Shown: positions 1 to 8,453, numbered from the stretch's first letter. The stretch: 22,515 bases of DNA from an uncultured Clostridium sp. (GCA_947428535.1 CANEMG010000001.1:1-22515), one strand, 5' to 3'. Program-made: numbers and translations. The notes: generated by a model not told the origin, from the sequence alone.

Positions 1-291
1 AAAGTTAGCAAATATATCAATAAAAGTTGAATACAAAAATGTTGCAAAAATGGTTTTCAATATAAATTTCCATCCCATTTTTAAATAGCCCCATATAAAT
101 AGGGGAATATTTAAAACCATAATTGTTGTACCCATTTGGATATTAAAAAAATAATAGAAAATAGTTGCTATTCCTGCGAAACCTCCACTTGACAATTGAT
201 TTGGTAAAAGAAAATTAGCAGTTCCAAATGAAGCTAACAAGCAACCAATTATAACTAATATAATATCATAAAAAAAACTAAAAACATTCAT
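1..291 (-). CDS. YitT family (DUF161) membrane protein, N-terminal part
   Basis: The first 97 residues of a gene that runs off the left edge of the window. The visible part is very hydrophobic, with membrane segments at about residues 3-25, 33-45 and 52-65. It contains the pattern typical of YitT proteins: an LLPNQLSSGGFAGIA stretch at the end of the first helix, followed by a short loop with NIPLF. YitT proteins are about 280 residues long with five membrane segments and a C-terminal DUF2179 domain; their transported substrate is not known. The gene lies directly after the radical SAM gene, in the same reading frame, with only twelve sense codons between that gene's TAA and this ATG. No Shine-Dalgarno sequence stands at a normal distance: the only AAAGG is one base from the ATG. 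Translation may therefore depend on coupling with the upstream gene. The family call is secure; the exact start is less so. Confidence 0.85.
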   Translation of the reverse strand, partial: MNVFSFFYDIILVIIGCLLASFGTANFLLPNQLSSGGFAGIATIFYYFFNIQMGTTIMVLNIPLFIWGYLKMGWKFILKTIFATFLYSTFIDIFANF

Positions 292-327
292 ACCTTTAGT
301 ATCAATATTTTTAGTTTTTTTATACCA

Positions 328-1404
328 TTATTTTAGTTTTACTTCTTCCTTATCATCAATAAAGTCTTTATGTATTTTTGTTGGAATAACATCTATTTTA
401 TCTAATTTATGTTTGATATCTTGTTTGATTACTACATCAACATCATACATTTCTTTTAATCTATTCATATTCTCTTTTTTATACCCAACTACATTATTTA
501 CATTTTGTGGATTTACAACTATTTCAACTTCTTTTATTTTACTATTTATCTTTTTAATTTTATTTTCAATAGTATCATAATACATTGATGTTTCTACTAA
601 TTGTCTAAAAGTTTCATGATATGGTCCTGCAACCACTTCACTAGTTTCTTTATTAGGAGAATTTATTGTTTCTGTACTTTGTAAACCAATTCTAATTATT
701 TTAATTTTCTTTTTTTGGAACAAATAACAAACTTCTTTACATCTTTCAACTGCTTGATTTACAGTTAATGGTTCATAATTTCCATTTCTATATTCATCTT
801 CTAATTCTGTGTCCTTTATAACTAATACTGGATATATTCTAACTATTTTAGGTCTTAATTTTATTAAATCTTGTGCTGTTTTAATATCATCTGCTTCTGT
901 ACTTTCTGGAAGACCAATCATCATTTGATGTCCAAGCTTAAATCCATACCATCTAATTAATCTAGAAGCTTTTACAACATCTTCATATGTGTGTCCTCTT
1001 TTACATTTCTCTAATATATAATTATTTGTAGATTGAACACCTAACTCTATTGTTTTAACTCTATATTTCTTTAACCTTTTTAGAGTTTCCTTATTTATAT
1101 AATCTGGTCTAGTAGAAATTCGAATTGAATTTACTTTCTTTTCTTTTATATAATCATATACCGTTTGTAATAGTTTTTCTTGTAATTCTGGTTCTATACC
1201 AGTAAAACTTCCTCCATAAAATGCAACTTCTGTATATGCATCTTTAGATTTAAAATTTTTTAAATAAAATTCTATTGTTTCTTGTACATCTTTTACTGTG
1301 ATATTTTTTAGCTGTCCACTAATCTTCTTTTGATTGCAAAATGTACAATCATTCGTACATCCTAAATGTGGTACAAATATTGGAATTATATATTGCTTTT
1401 TCAC
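328..1404 (-). CDS. Elp3-like radical SAM protein without acetyltransferase domain
   Basis: A radical S-adenosylmethionine enzyme of 358 residues. The iron-sulfur cluster motif CxxxCxxC is at Cys16, Cys20 and Cys23 (GCTNDCTFC), followed by the GGSFT motif at 64-68, which contributes to SAM binding in the family. The order of motifs resembles the Elp3-related group (COG1243-like) often found beside rnc in Clostridia, but the GNAT acetyltransferase domain of true Elp3 is absent and the protein ends with a short radical SAM C-terminal extension. By homology it could act on tRNA or another RNA, but the substrate is unknown. It begins with GTG at 1404, with AGGAGG about 8 bases upstream. It follows rnc by some 45 bp without a terminator, so the two are probably co-transcribed. 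In related genomes smc and ftsY often follow; here a YitT gene does. Confidence 0.88.
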   Translation of the reverse strand: MKKQYIIPIFVPHLGCTNDCTFCNQKKISGQLKNITVKDVQETIEFYLKNFKSKDAYTEVAFYGGSFTGIEPELQEKLLQTVYDYIKEKKVNSIRISTRPDYINKETLKRLKKYRVKTIELGVQSTNNYILEKCKRGHTYEDVVKASRLIRWYGFKLGHQMMIGLPESTEADDIKTAQDLIKLRPKIVRIYPVLVIKDTELEDEYRNGNYEPLTVNQAVERCKEVCYLFQKKKIKIIRIGLQSTETINSPNKETSEVVAGPYHETFRQLVETSMYYDTIENKIKKINSKIKEVEIVVNPQNVNNVVGYKKENMNRLKEMYDVDVVIKQDIKHKLDKIDVIPTKIHKDFIDDKEEVKLK

Positions 1405-1449
1405 AGGTACACCTCCTATCTTAATTAAACTCTATAAAATATTTACCAA

Positions 1450-2136
1450 TTATTTATTTTCTATAATTTTTATTGCTTTTCTTGCAGCTTCCATCTCTGC
1501 CATTTTTTTGCTTCTTCCTACTCCACTTGCAAGTTTTTTTCTGTTACACTCTACTTCGGCAGTAAATGTTTTATTATGATCTGGTCCTTCTTCATTTATT
1601 ATAGTGTATTTAATTTGAACTTCTCCATTTACTTGCAATTTTTCCTGTAAAACAGTTTTATAATCTTTAACACCAATATGTTTACTTGCAAACTCAACTT
1701 GATCTTTTATGTTTTGCAAAATAAACTCTTGTACTACAGAAATGTCTTCAGAATCTAAATACATTGCAGCTATAACAGCTTCAACAGTATCTGCTAAAAT
1801 TGCTTTTTTATCAGTATTTGACATTTTCTCACTTTTTCCTAGATATAAGAAATCACTAAAATTATGCTTTATAGCTATTTTATATAAACTATCCTCACAT
1901 ACTGCATAAGCTCTAACTTTAGTCATTTCTCCTTCTGTTAATTTTTCAAAGTTCTCAAATAAATATTTACTACTTATAAACTCTAAAATACTATCTCCTA
2001 AATATTCTAATCTTTCATAGCTTTTTACTTTATTTTCATAAGCATATGATGTGTGTGTTAGTGCTGTTTTTAATAGCTCTTTGTTCTTAAAAGAATATTC
2101 TATATCCTTTTCAAAGGCTTCTAATTCATTTTTCAA
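1450..2136 (-). CDS. rnc: Ribonuclease III
   Basis: Double-strand-specific endoribonuclease that processes rRNA precursors and structured mRNAs in the cytosol. The N-terminal catalytic domain carries the RNase III signature ERLEYLGDSIL at residues 41-51, including Glu41, Glu44 and Asp48. The second metal-binding pair is Asp116 and Glu119 (ILADTVEA). A double-stranded-RNA-binding domain fills about residues 155-228. I chose the TTG at 2136 because AAGGAG ends 9 bases before it; the ATG at 2145 follows that same AAGGAG with no spacing and could hardly be used. With the TTG start the protein has 228 residues, a normal family length. It is the first gene of a likely rnc-radical SAM-yitT operon with a promoter at about 2194-2222. 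A 251-bp near-palindromic element lies just upstream, of interest because RNase III autoregulates through structured leaders in other bacteria. Confidence 0.96.
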   Translation of the reverse strand: MKNELEAFEKDIEYSFKNKELLKTALTHTSYAYENKVKSYERLEYLGDSILEFISSKYLFENFEKLTEGEMTKVRAYAVCEDSLYKIAIKHNFSDFLYLGKSEKMSNTDKKAILADTVEAVIAAMYLDSEDISVVQEFILQNIKDQVEFASKHIGVKDYKTVLQEKLQVNGEVQIKYTIINEEGPDHNKTFTAEVECNRKKLASGVGRSKKMAEMEAARKAIKIIENK

Positions 2137-2193
2137 TGTTTTCATCTCCTTGCATTATAAGTTATAATTTTATAGTCTTTTAATAATATTTAT

Positions 2194-2222
2194 ATTTTAT
2201 ACATTTTTCCTTTTATTTACAA
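2194..2222 (-). promoter_or_regulatory. Predicted sigma-A promoter for rnc
   Basis: A TTGTAA box (2222-2217) and a TAAAAT box (2199-2194) are separated by 17 bp and face rnc, about 58 bases before its start. The match is moderate in an A+T-rich background. It lies between the palindromic element and rnc, so transcripts starting here would not contain the element. Confidence 0.45.
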
Positions 2223-2268
2223 GTGGTTTTAATAAAAATACATACAAATGATATGTTAATGTTACAGT

Positions 2269-2519
2269 TCATAATTTATTTTATAATATTAATAATTAGT
2301 TATATTAAATTAATATAAATGGAAATTCTGCTTTGAAAGTAATTTGAATTAGAAAATCTTATATGAAATTAGTTAGGGAATCTCAATTTCATTTATTGAG
2401 GGCGCTGACTAATTTTATATTAGATTTTCTATAAAAATTACTTGAACTAAGAATTGGAATGTTATTAATTAATATAACTAATTTAATATATACTTTCATA
2501 ATTATAAAATAAATTATGA
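2269..2519. repeat. 251-bp near-palindromic element with 19-bp perfect terminal inverted repeats (MITE-like)
   Basis: Positions 2269-2287 and 2501-2519 are perfect inverted copies of 19 bp (TCATAATTTATTTTATAAT). Inside them the arms go on pairing with about 75% identity almost to the centre. Recognisable paired blocks are TTAGTTATATTAA near 2295-2307 with its complement near 2471-2483, AAGTAATTT near 2337 with its complement near 2434, and AGAAAATCT at 2351-2359 with its complement at 2422-2430. The tip is a small hairpin, CTCAAT (2382-2387) with ATTGAG (2395-2400). No open reading frame or transposase is present and I see no clear target-site duplication. The shape suits a miniature inverted-repeat transposable element, or an RNA that folds into one very long hairpin. 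It occupies most of the 437-bp gap between acpP and rnc, next to the acpP terminator. Confidence 0.75.
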
Positions 2520-2520
2520 T

Positions 2521-2548
2521 AAAAAAATAAGCTTCTGTAATTAGAAGC
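2521..2548 (-). terminator. Rho-independent terminator of acpP
   Basis: On the minus strand the stem GCTTCT/AGAAGC (2543-2548 with 2531-2536, loop of 6) is followed by a T-rich tract (2530-2521). It lies 26 bp beyond the acpP stop codon. Confidence 0.8.
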
Positions 2549-2573
2549 CTATTTTATATATTTGCATTTTATA

Positions 2574-2813
2574 TTACACATTTTCTTTGATATATTCTAC
2601 TACATCTCCAACTGTAACTACTTTTTCTGCATCAGAATCTGGAATTTCTAAGTCAAATTCTTCTTCTAAAGCCATAACTAATTCAACTATGTCTAAAGAA
2701 TCTGCTCCTAAATCATCTATAAAAGATGCTTCCATTTCTACTGAAGCTTCAGCAACTCCTAATTGTTCAACAATTATTGCTTTAACTTTTTCAAAAACTT
2801 CTTCTGTGTTCAT
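2574..2813 (-). CDS. acpP: Acyl carrier protein
   Basis: A 79-residue acidic, helical protein that carries the growing acyl chain on a 4'-phosphopantetheine arm during fatty acid synthesis in the cytosol. The attachment site is Ser39 in the [10 protein letters not shown] motif at residues 36-45. Length and the high content of Glu and Asp are as expected. AAGGAGG stands 6-8 bases before the ATG. The gene lies 79 bp after plsX, with a perfect TTGACA box overlapping the end of plsX, so it can be transcribed both with plsX and alone, in line with the high demand for ACP. A terminator follows. The usual fab genes between plsX and acpP are not here. Confidence 0.97.
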   Translation of the reverse strand: MNTEEVFEKVKAIIVEQLGVAEASVEMEASFIDDLGADSLDIVELVMALEEEFDLEIPDSDAEKVVTVGDVVEYIKENV

Positions 2814-2856
2814 AAAGTTATACCTCCTTTTATTTGTTACTAAATTTTATAATCTA

Positions 2857-2885
2857 GTTTTATTATATGTTTATAAAATTGTCAA
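2857..2885 (-). promoter_or_regulatory. Predicted promoter for acpP
   Basis: A perfect TTGACA (2885-2880) is followed after 17 bp by TAAAAC (2862-2857). It sits immediately after the plsX stop codon and would give acpP its own transcript with a leader of about 35 bases. Confidence 0.5.
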
Positions 2886-2892
2886 GCATTTT

Positions 2893-3912
2893 TTATTTTT
2901 TTTCGAATTCTTCTTTCATTTTATCAACTGCACCACTTTTTACAAAGTTTTCTGCTTGTTTTATAGTAAAATAAAATAAGTATTCATCACTACTTCCATG
3001 AGCTTTTACAACAGGTTTTTTTACACCTAAAAATAATGCTCCTCCATATTCCTTATAGTCCATAGTTTTAGAAAATCTTTTTATTGCTGGTAGACAAGGA
3101 AGTGCTCCTATTGTTGTTAATATGTTCTTTTTTAAACTTTCTGTTAAGTTTCTTTTTACTAATTTTCCTACACCTTCCATAGTTTTCAAAAAAATATTTC
3201 CTGTAAATCCATCTGTTATAACAGCATCTATTTCTCCAGAAAAACAATCTCTTCCTTCTACATTACCTACAAAGTTAAGTCCATATTCTTCACTATGTTC
3301 TTTTAAAAGATTATATGTTTCTTTTACTAAGTCATTACCTTTAGTTTCTTCTGTTCCTATATTTAATAATCCAATTTTAGGTCTTTCGATTCCAAATGTA
3401 TTTTTTAAATATATAGTCGACATTTGAGCAAACTGAAGTAGGTTTATAGGTTTACAATTTGTATTAGCACCTGCATCCATTAGCATAAAACTTTTTTTAT
3501 AAGCAGGCAATACTGGTGCTATTGCTGGTCGGTCTATCCCTTTTATTCTTCCAACTAATAATGTAGCTCCTGTTAATAATGCTCCAGAATTCCCAGCAGA
3601 TATAAATACATCTCCTTCTCCTTCTTTTAACATTCTAAATCCTACTACCATTGATGAATCTTTTTTATGTTTTATCGCTACTGTTGGAATATCTTCCATT
3701 TCTATTTGCTCTGTTGTATGTTTGATTTTTATTTTATCTGATATTTCAGATATTCTGTCTTTACCATACAGCTCTTTTACTCTTGCATTTATTACTTCTT
3801 CATTCCCTATTAGTATTATTTCTGATTCTATTTCTTTAGAAGCTTTAACTGCACCTTTAATATTCGCATCAGGAGCATTATCTCCTCCCATTGCATCTAA
3901 TAATATTTTCAA
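2893..3912 (-). CDS. plsX: Phosphate acyltransferase PlsX
   Basis: Converts acyl-ACP and inorganic phosphate to acyl-phosphate, the donor that PlsY uses to acylate glycerol-3-phosphate; a peripheral membrane enzyme in Firmicutes. The N-terminus KILLDAMGGDNAP is the family hallmark. Other conserved stretches are the SAGNSGA motif in the first third and GFTGNIFLKT in the last third. I place the start at the TTG at 3912: GGAGG ends 8 bases before it, and the resulting protein of 339 residues begins exactly where the family does. The TTG at 3927 overlaps that ribosome site and is unlikely. A promoter with a 19-bp inverted repeat over its -10 box lies upstream, which suggests repression by a lipid-sensing regulator. 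The usual upstream neighbour rpmF is absent; the next gene upstream is tuf. Confidence 0.96.
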   Translation of the reverse strand: MKILLDAMGGDNAPDANIKGAVKASKEIESEIILIGNEEVINARVKELYGKDRISEISDKIKIKHTTEQIEMEDIPTVAIKHKKDSSMVVGFRMLKEGEGDVFISAGNSGALLTGATLLVGRIKGIDRPAIAPVLPAYKKSFMLMDAGANTNCKPINLLQFAQMSTIYLKNTFGIERPKIGLLNIGTEETKGNDLVKETYNLLKEHSEEYGLNFVGNVEGRDCFSGEIDAVITDGFTGNIFLKTMEGVGKLVKRNLTESLKKNILTTIGALPCLPAIKRFSKTMDYKEYGGALFLGVKKPVVKAHGSSDEYLFYFTIKQAENFVKSGAVDKMKEEFEKK

Positions 3913-3938
3913 AGTTCTTACCTCCAATAACTTACATA

Positions 3939-3983
3939 AATATTAGACATTAATATTTTAATTTCTTTTATAAAAAAAATCAA
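3939..3983 (-). promoter_or_regulatory. Predicted plsX promoter with overlapping operator-like inverted repeat
   Basis: TTGATT (3983-3978) and TAAAAT (3960-3955) with a 17-bp spacer form a sigma-A-type promoter. The perfect inverted repeat AATATTA-N5-TAATATT (3939-3957) overlaps the -10 box and the likely start of transcription. A repressor bound there would block plsX. Position and symmetry recall FapR-controlled lipid genes, but the sequence is not a clear FapR consensus. Confidence 0.45.
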
Positions 3984-4125
3984 TAGTTTTATACATTTTT
4001 GACCACTAAGTCAATTTATTTTCTCCTTGCTATTTATAAAATATATTTTCTTTATTTCGAAATATAACTTCTTTCTTTTGATTTTTTTATTATTGTATAT
4101 GAAAAATTAGTTCTTGTAAATACCT

Positions 4126-4162
4126 AAAAAAAAGAGTTACTTTAATAAGTAACCCTTTTTTT
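4126..4162 (-). terminator. Rho-independent terminator of tuf (str operon end)
   Basis: A stem of about 10 bp (4133-4142 with 4147-4156, loop of 4, one G-T wobble) is flanked by A and T tracts on both sides. On the minus strand it ends in eight T. It is placed about 20 bp after the tuf stop and could also work in the other direction. Confidence 0.88.
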
Positions 4163-4179
4163 ATAATAATTTATTATTA

Positions 4180-5382
4180 TTATTCAATTATGTCAGAAAC
4201 TACACCTGAACCAACTGTTCTACCACCTTCACGGATAGCAAATCTTAATCCTTTTTCAATAGCAATTGGTGTAATTAATTCTATTGTCATAGCAACGTTA
4301 TCTCCTGGCATTACCATTTCTACACCTGCTGGTAAATCAATAACACCTGTAACATCTGTTGTTCTGAAATAGAATTGTGGTCTATATCCATTGAAGAATG
4401 GTGTATGTCTTCCACCTTCTTCTTTTGTTAATACGTAAACTTCTGATTTGAATTTTGTATGTGGATTGATTGATCCTGGTTTAGATATAACTTGACCTCT
4501 TTCGATATCTTTTCTATCTACACCTCTTAATAATACTCCTATATTATCTCCAGCTTCTGCTTGATCTAATAATTTTCTGAACATTTCAACACCTGTAACA
4601 ACAGTTTTTCTTCTTTCTGCTGATAATCCAACGATTTCAACTTCATCTTGAACTTTAACAATTCCTCTTTCAACTCTACCAGTAGCAACTGTTCCACGTC
4701 CTGTAATTGTGAATACATCTTCAACTGGCATTAAGAATGTTTGATCTGTTGGTCTTTCTGGTGTTGGGATATAGCTATCTATAGCAGCCATTAATTCTTT
4801 AATTGGTGCGTATACTTCATCATCTGAGTTTGTAGATGTTGATTCTAATACGTTTAATGAAGATCCTTTTATAATTGGAATATCATCTCCTGGGAAATCA
4901 TATTTAGATAATAAGTCTCTAACTTCCATTTCAACTAATTCTAATAATTCTGGATCATCAACCATATCACATTTATTTAAGTAAACAACGATATATTTAA
5001 CTCCAACTTGTCTAGCAAGTAATATATGCTCTCTTGTTTGAGGCATTGGTCCATCAGCTGCTGAAACTACTAATACAGCACCATCCATTTGAGCAGCACC
5101 AGTAATCATGTTTTTAACATAGTCAGCGTGTCCTGGGCAGTCAACGTGTGCATAGTGTCTGTTTTCTGTTTCATATTCTACGTGAGCTGTGTTGATTGTG
5201 ATTCCTCTTGCTTTTTCTTCTGGTGCTCCATCGATTTGATCGTAAGCTGTGTATTGAGCTTTTCCTAATAATCCTAAATATTTTGTAATAGCTGCAGTTG
5301 TTGTTGTTTTTCCATGGTCAACGTGTCCGATTGTACCAATGTTAACGTGTGGTTTTGTTCTTTCAAATTTAGCTTTAGCCAT
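4180..5382 (-). CDS. tuf: Translation elongation factor Tu
   Basis: GTPase that delivers aminoacyl-tRNA to the ribosome. At 400 residues the length is normal. The GTP-binding motifs are GHVDHGKT at 19-26, DCPGH at 82-86 and NKCD at 137-140. The switch region carries [12 protein letters not shown], and the C-terminal barrels are complete, ending [17 protein letters not shown] precedes the ATG by about 7 bases. It is the last gene of the str operon and also has its own promoter in the 129-bp gap after fusA, which fits the large excess of EF-Tu over other translation factors. A strong terminator follows. Confidence 0.99.
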   Translation of the reverse strand: MAKAKFERTKPHVNIGTIGHVDHGKTTTTAAITKYLGLLGKAQYTAYDQIDGAPEEKARGITINTAHVEYETENRHYAHVDCPGHADYVKNMITGAAQMDGAVLVVSAADGPMPQTREHILLARQVGVKYIVVYLNKCDMVDDPELLELVEMEVRDLLSKYDFPGDDIPIIKGSSLNVLESTSTNSDDEVYAPIKELMAAIDSYIPTPERPTDQTFLMPVEDVFTITGRGTVATGRVERGIVKVQDEVEIVGLSAERRKTVVTGVEMFRKLLDQAEAGDNIGVLLRGVDRKDIERGQVISKPGSINPHTKFKSEVYVLTKEEGGRHTPFFNGYRPQFYFRTTDVTGVIDLPAGVEMVMPGDNVAMTIELITPIAIEKGLRFAIREGGRTVGSGVVSDIIE

Positions 5383-5465
5383 TTTTTAATTCCTCCTTTA
5401 ATTTTTTGAGATTTCTCTCTTCTTTATTTAATTTTTAAAATTTAATGACTTTTACAATCACCTGC

Positions 5466-5494
5466 ATTTTACACTATAACTAGCAAAATTGCAA
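5466..5494 (-). promoter_or_regulatory. Predicted internal promoter for tuf
   Basis: TTGCAA (5494-5489) and TAAAAT (5471-5466) are 17 bp apart in the fusA-tuf gap. The expected leader is about 75 bases. It would allow tuf to be made in excess of the rest of the str operon. Confidence 0.55.
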
Positions 5495-5511
5495 GCTTTT
5501 ATTTTATTATT

Positions 5512-7596
5512 TTAGTCTTCCTTCTTAGCTCTTGAAGCTACTATTGTTTCAAGAACTGATTTTGGAACTTCTTCATAATGAGATGGTTCCATTGAGTATG
5601 TTCCTCTTCCTTGAGTTTTAGAACGTAAGTCTGTTGCATATCCAAACATTTCTGATAATGGTATATATGAGTGAATTTCTTGCATTCCATCATTTCCATC
5701 CATTCCTTCCATTCTTCCACGTCTTGAGTTTACATCTCCTATAACATCTCCCATATATTCTTCTGGAACTGTTATTTCAACTTTCATTATTGGTTCTAAT
5801 ATAACTGATTTTGCTTGTTTACATCCTTCTTTAAATGCCATTGATCCAGCAATTTTGAACGCCATTTCTGAAGAGTCAACATCATGATAAGATCCATCTA
5901 CTAATGTAGCTTTGAAATCTATAACTGGATATCCAGCTAATGTTCCTGCTTCAGCAGCTTCTCTAATTCCTTCTTCAACTGGTTTGATATATTCTTTTGG
6001 AACAACACCACCAACGATTTTGCTCTCAAATTCTATACCTTTACCTGCTTCTAATGGTTCCATTTCTAGCCAAACATGACCGTATTGTCCTCTACCACCA
6101 GATTGACGGATGAATTTTCCTTCTACTTTTACTGTATTTCTAATTGTTTCTTTGTAAGCAACAGATGGCTTACCAACACTACATTCAACTTTAAATTCTC
6201 TTTTTAATCTATCAACTATAATATCTAAGTGTAATTCCCCCATACCAGCAATTATAGTTTGACCTGTTTCTTGGTTTGTATATGTTTTGAATGTTGGATC
6301 TTCTTCTGCTAATTTTGCTAAAGCAATTCCCATTTTTTCTTGATTTGCTTTATCTTTTGGTTCGATAGCTATATCAATAACTGGTTCAGGGAATTCCATT
6401 GATTCAAGTATTATTGGATGAGCAGGATCGCATAATGTGTTTCCTGTTGTTACATCTTTTAATCCAACTGCTGCTGCTATATCACCAGCATATACTTTTT
6501 CAATATCTTCTCTGTGATTTGAATGCATTTGAAGAATTCTACCAATTCTTTCTTTTTTATCTTTACTAGAGTTTAATATTGTTGATCCTGATTCTAATGT
6601 TCCTGAGTAAACTCTGAAGAAACATAATTTTCCAACAAATGGGTCTGTAGCAATTTTAAATGCTAATGCTGCAAATGGTTCTGAATCTGAAGTTTTTGCT
6701 TCTGTTTCTTCTCCATCTAATGTTTCACCTTTGATATGAGCTATATCTAATGGTGATGGCATATAAGCAACTATTGCATCTAATAATTCCTGAACACCTT
6801 TATTTTTGTATGAAGAACCGCATGTTACTGGTACTATTGCGTTAGCAATTGTTCCTTTTCTTAATCCTAATCTGATTTCTTCTTCAGAAAGTTCTTCACC
6901 TTCTAAATATTTCATCATTAATTCTTCATCTTGCTCAGCAACTGATTCTATCATTTTTTCACGATATTCTTTTGTAAGATCTACCATATCTGCTGGTATT
7001 TCTTGTTCTTCAACTTCTTTTCCTAAATCATCTTTATGAATATATGCTTTCATTTTTATTAAATCAACGATTCCTTGGAAATTATCTTCTGCACCAACTG
7101 GTAATTGAATTGGAACAGCATTTGCTTTTAATCTATTTTTTAATTGGTCTACACAAAGCATAAAGTTTGCTCCTGTGATGTCCATTTTGTTTACGTATAC
7201 CATTCTTGGTACACTATATTTGTCAGCTTGTCTCCAAACTGTCTCTGTTTGTGGTTGAACTCCACCTTTTGCTGCTAAAACTGTTACAGCACCATCTAAT
7301 ACTTTTAAAGATCTTTGAACTTCAACTGTAAAGTCAACGTGTCCTGGTGTATCGATAATATTTATTCTATTATTATCCCAAAAACATGTTGTACAAGCAG
7401 AAGTAATTGTTATACCTCTTTCTTGTTCTTGAGCCATCCAGTCCATTGTTGCTCCACCATCATGAACTTCTCCTATTTTATGAGTTTTTCCTGTATAAAA
7501 TAAGATTCTTTCAGTAGTAGTTGTTTTACCAGCATCTATGTGAGCCATTATTCCTATATTTCTTGTTCTTTCTAATGGGTAATCTCTTCCAGCCAC
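5512..7596 (-). CDS. fusA: Translation elongation factor G
   Basis: GTPase that drives translocation of tRNA and mRNA and, with ribosome recycling factor, takes part in ribosome splitting. At 694 residues the length is normal. The G-domain motifs are AHIDAGKTT at 18-26, DTPGHVDF at 82-89 and NKMD at 136-139. The domain IV and V regions are present, including the conserved stretch [13 protein letters not shown] in the second half. AGGAGG precedes the ATG. It is the third gene of the str operon, 217 bp after rpsG. That gap is long for an operon and contains a 12-bp stem-loop with no T tract, so it is probably not a terminator. Confidence 0.99.
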   Translation of the reverse strand: MAGRDYPLERTRNIGIMAHIDAGKTTTTERILFYTGKTHKIGEVHDGGATMDWMAQEQERGITITSACTTCFWDNNRINIIDTPGHVDFTVEVQRSLKVLDGAVTVLAAKGGVQPQTETVWRQADKYSVPRMVYVNKMDITGANFMLCVDQLKNRLKANAVPIQLPVGAEDNFQGIVDLIKMKAYIHKDDLGKEVEEQEIPADMVDLTKEYREKMIESVAEQDEELMMKYLEGEELSEEEIRLGLRKGTIANAIVPVTCGSSYKNKGVQELLDAIVAYMPSPLDIAHIKGETLDGEETEAKTSDSEPFAALAFKIATDPFVGKLCFFRVYSGTLESGSTILNSSKDKKERIGRILQMHSNHREDIEKVYAGDIAAAVGLKDVTTGNTLCDPAHPIILESMEFPEPVIDIAIEPKDKANQEKMGIALAKLAEEDPTFKTYTNQETGQTIIAGMGELHLDIIVDRLKREFKVECSVGKPSVAYKETIRNTVKVEGKFIRQSGGRGQYGHVWLEMEPLEAGKGIEFESKIVGGVVPKEYIKPVEEGIREAAEAGTLAGYPVIDFKATLVDGSYHDVDSSEMAFKIAGSMAFKEGCKQAKSVILEPIMKVEITVPEEYMGDVIGDVNSRRGRMEGMDGNDGMQEIHSYIPLSEMFGYATDLRSKTQGRGTYSMEPSHYEEVPKSVLETIVASRAKKED

Positions 7597-7749
7597 TTCT
7601 TTCTCCTCCTATTCATCACACATCAATGTACTCCTCATTCATAATTCAAAAATTTTATAAATAAAATCTTAAAAGTTACACTAACGAGAAATACTTTTAT
7701 ATGCAATTATATTCTTTATTAAACTTTTAATTCTACTATTTGTAGTTTT

Positions 7750-7783
7750 ACTAACTGTTACGAATTTGTGAGTTACAGTTAGT
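7750..7783 (-). other. Stem-loop in the rpsG-fusA spacer
   Basis: Arms at 7750-7761 and 7772-7783 (ACTAACTGTAAC on the minus strand) pair over 12 bp with one mismatch and a 10-base loop. No T run follows in the direction of transcription, so a terminator is unlikely. It could be an mRNA processing or stabilising structure, starting about 30 bases after the rpsG stop codon. The function is not known. Confidence 0.55.
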
Positions 7784-7813
7784 TAATACGACTGTCTTTA
7801 TCAAATTTGAGTT

Positions 7814-8284
7814 CTACCATTTATAATGTGCAAAAGCTTTATTAGCTTCAGCCATTCTATGTGTATCTTCTTTCTTTTTGAAAGCTCCACCATTTCCATT
7901 TATAGCATCTATTATTTCTCCAGCTAGTTTTTCAGACATTGTTTTTTCATGTCTTTTTCTAGCATATGATACTAACCATCTTAAACCTAAAGTTTGTCTT
8001 CTTTCTGGTCTGATTTCTAATGGTACTTGGTATGTTGCTCCACCAACTCTTCTTGCTTTTACTTCAAGAACTGGCATTATACTTTCTAATGCTGCTTCAA
8101 AAACTTCTAATGGATCTTTTTGTTCTTTTTCTTTTATTATATCGAATGCACCATATACTATGTTTTGAGCAACTGATTTTTTACCATCTAACATTATATT
8201 GTTGATTAATTTTGTTACAACTTTACTATTATATAATGGATCTGGTAATACATCTCTTTTTGCTATATATCCTTTTCTTGGCAC
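7814..8284 (-). CDS. rpsG: Ribosomal protein S7
   Basis: Primary binding protein of the 3' domain of 16S rRNA; it organises the head of the small subunit. The sequence [15 protein letters not shown] at the start and [11 protein letters not shown] in the middle are diagnostic. I chose GTG at 8284 because GGAGGG lies 7 bases before it and the protein then begins like other S7 proteins with 156 residues. The ATG at 8299 lies before that ribosome site and would add five residues. It is the second gene of the str operon. The 154-bp spacer after rpsL is rich in stem-loops; in Escherichia coli S7 represses its own operon by binding the rpsL-rpsG spacer, so autoregulation is possible here. Confidence 0.98.
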   Translation of the reverse strand: MPRKGYIAKRDVLPDPLYNSKVVTKLINNIMLDGKKSVAQNIVYGAFDIIKEKEQKDPLEVFEAALESIMPVLEVKARRVGGATYQVPLEIRPERRQTLGLRWLVSYARKRHEKTMSEKLAGEIIDAINGNGGAFKKKEDTHRMAEANKAFAHYKW

Positions 8285-8291
8285 TATACTT

Positions 8292-8440
8292 CCCTCCATT
8301 CATTGCATATTTTTTTATGCTTAATTTTTACTTTCTTCTGCACATAATGCAGAAAGGTACTCTGGAAAGACTTTTTCACTTTCCCGTAATAGTGCAAGAA
8401 CTTTTATTTATATTTTATAAAAAAGATTTATGCACTATTA
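8292..8440 (-). promoter_or_regulatory. Structured rpsL-rpsG intercistronic region, possible S7 autoregulatory site
   Basis: On the transcript, four hairpins follow each other. The first pairs the perfect 10-mer TAATAGTGCA (8440-8431) with 8396-8387 across 34 bases that can pair further. The second is GGAAAG with CTTTCC (8384-8379 with 8369-8364). The third is TTCTGCA with TGCAGAA (8354-8348 with 8342-8336). The fourth is GCATA with TATGC (8320-8316 with 8309-8305). The last ends just before the ribosome binding site of rpsG (8297-8292). None has a T tract, so this does not look like termination. Regulation by S7 is inferred from the analogous position in Escherichia coli, not from a sequence match. 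Confidence 0.5.
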
Positions 8441-8453
8441 TCAATCATAAATT

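Noticed and set aside
328..1404. Full Elp3 tRNA acetyltransferase
   Set aside because: The radical SAM core is present but the GNAT domain is missing and the protein is too short.
2269..2519. Insertion sequence with transposase
   Set aside because: Only 251 bp with no open reading frame and no clear target duplication, so it is recorded as a MITE-like repeat only.
2853..2885. TTGACA with TATAAT 12 bp later before acpP
   Set aside because: A spacing of 12 bp is too short for sigma-A; the 17-bp partner TAAAAC is preferred.
2587..2979. Plus-strand open frame of 130 codons across acpP and plsX
   Set aside because: Antisense to acpP and the end of plsX; Ser/Thr-rich composition is an artefact of the opposite strand.
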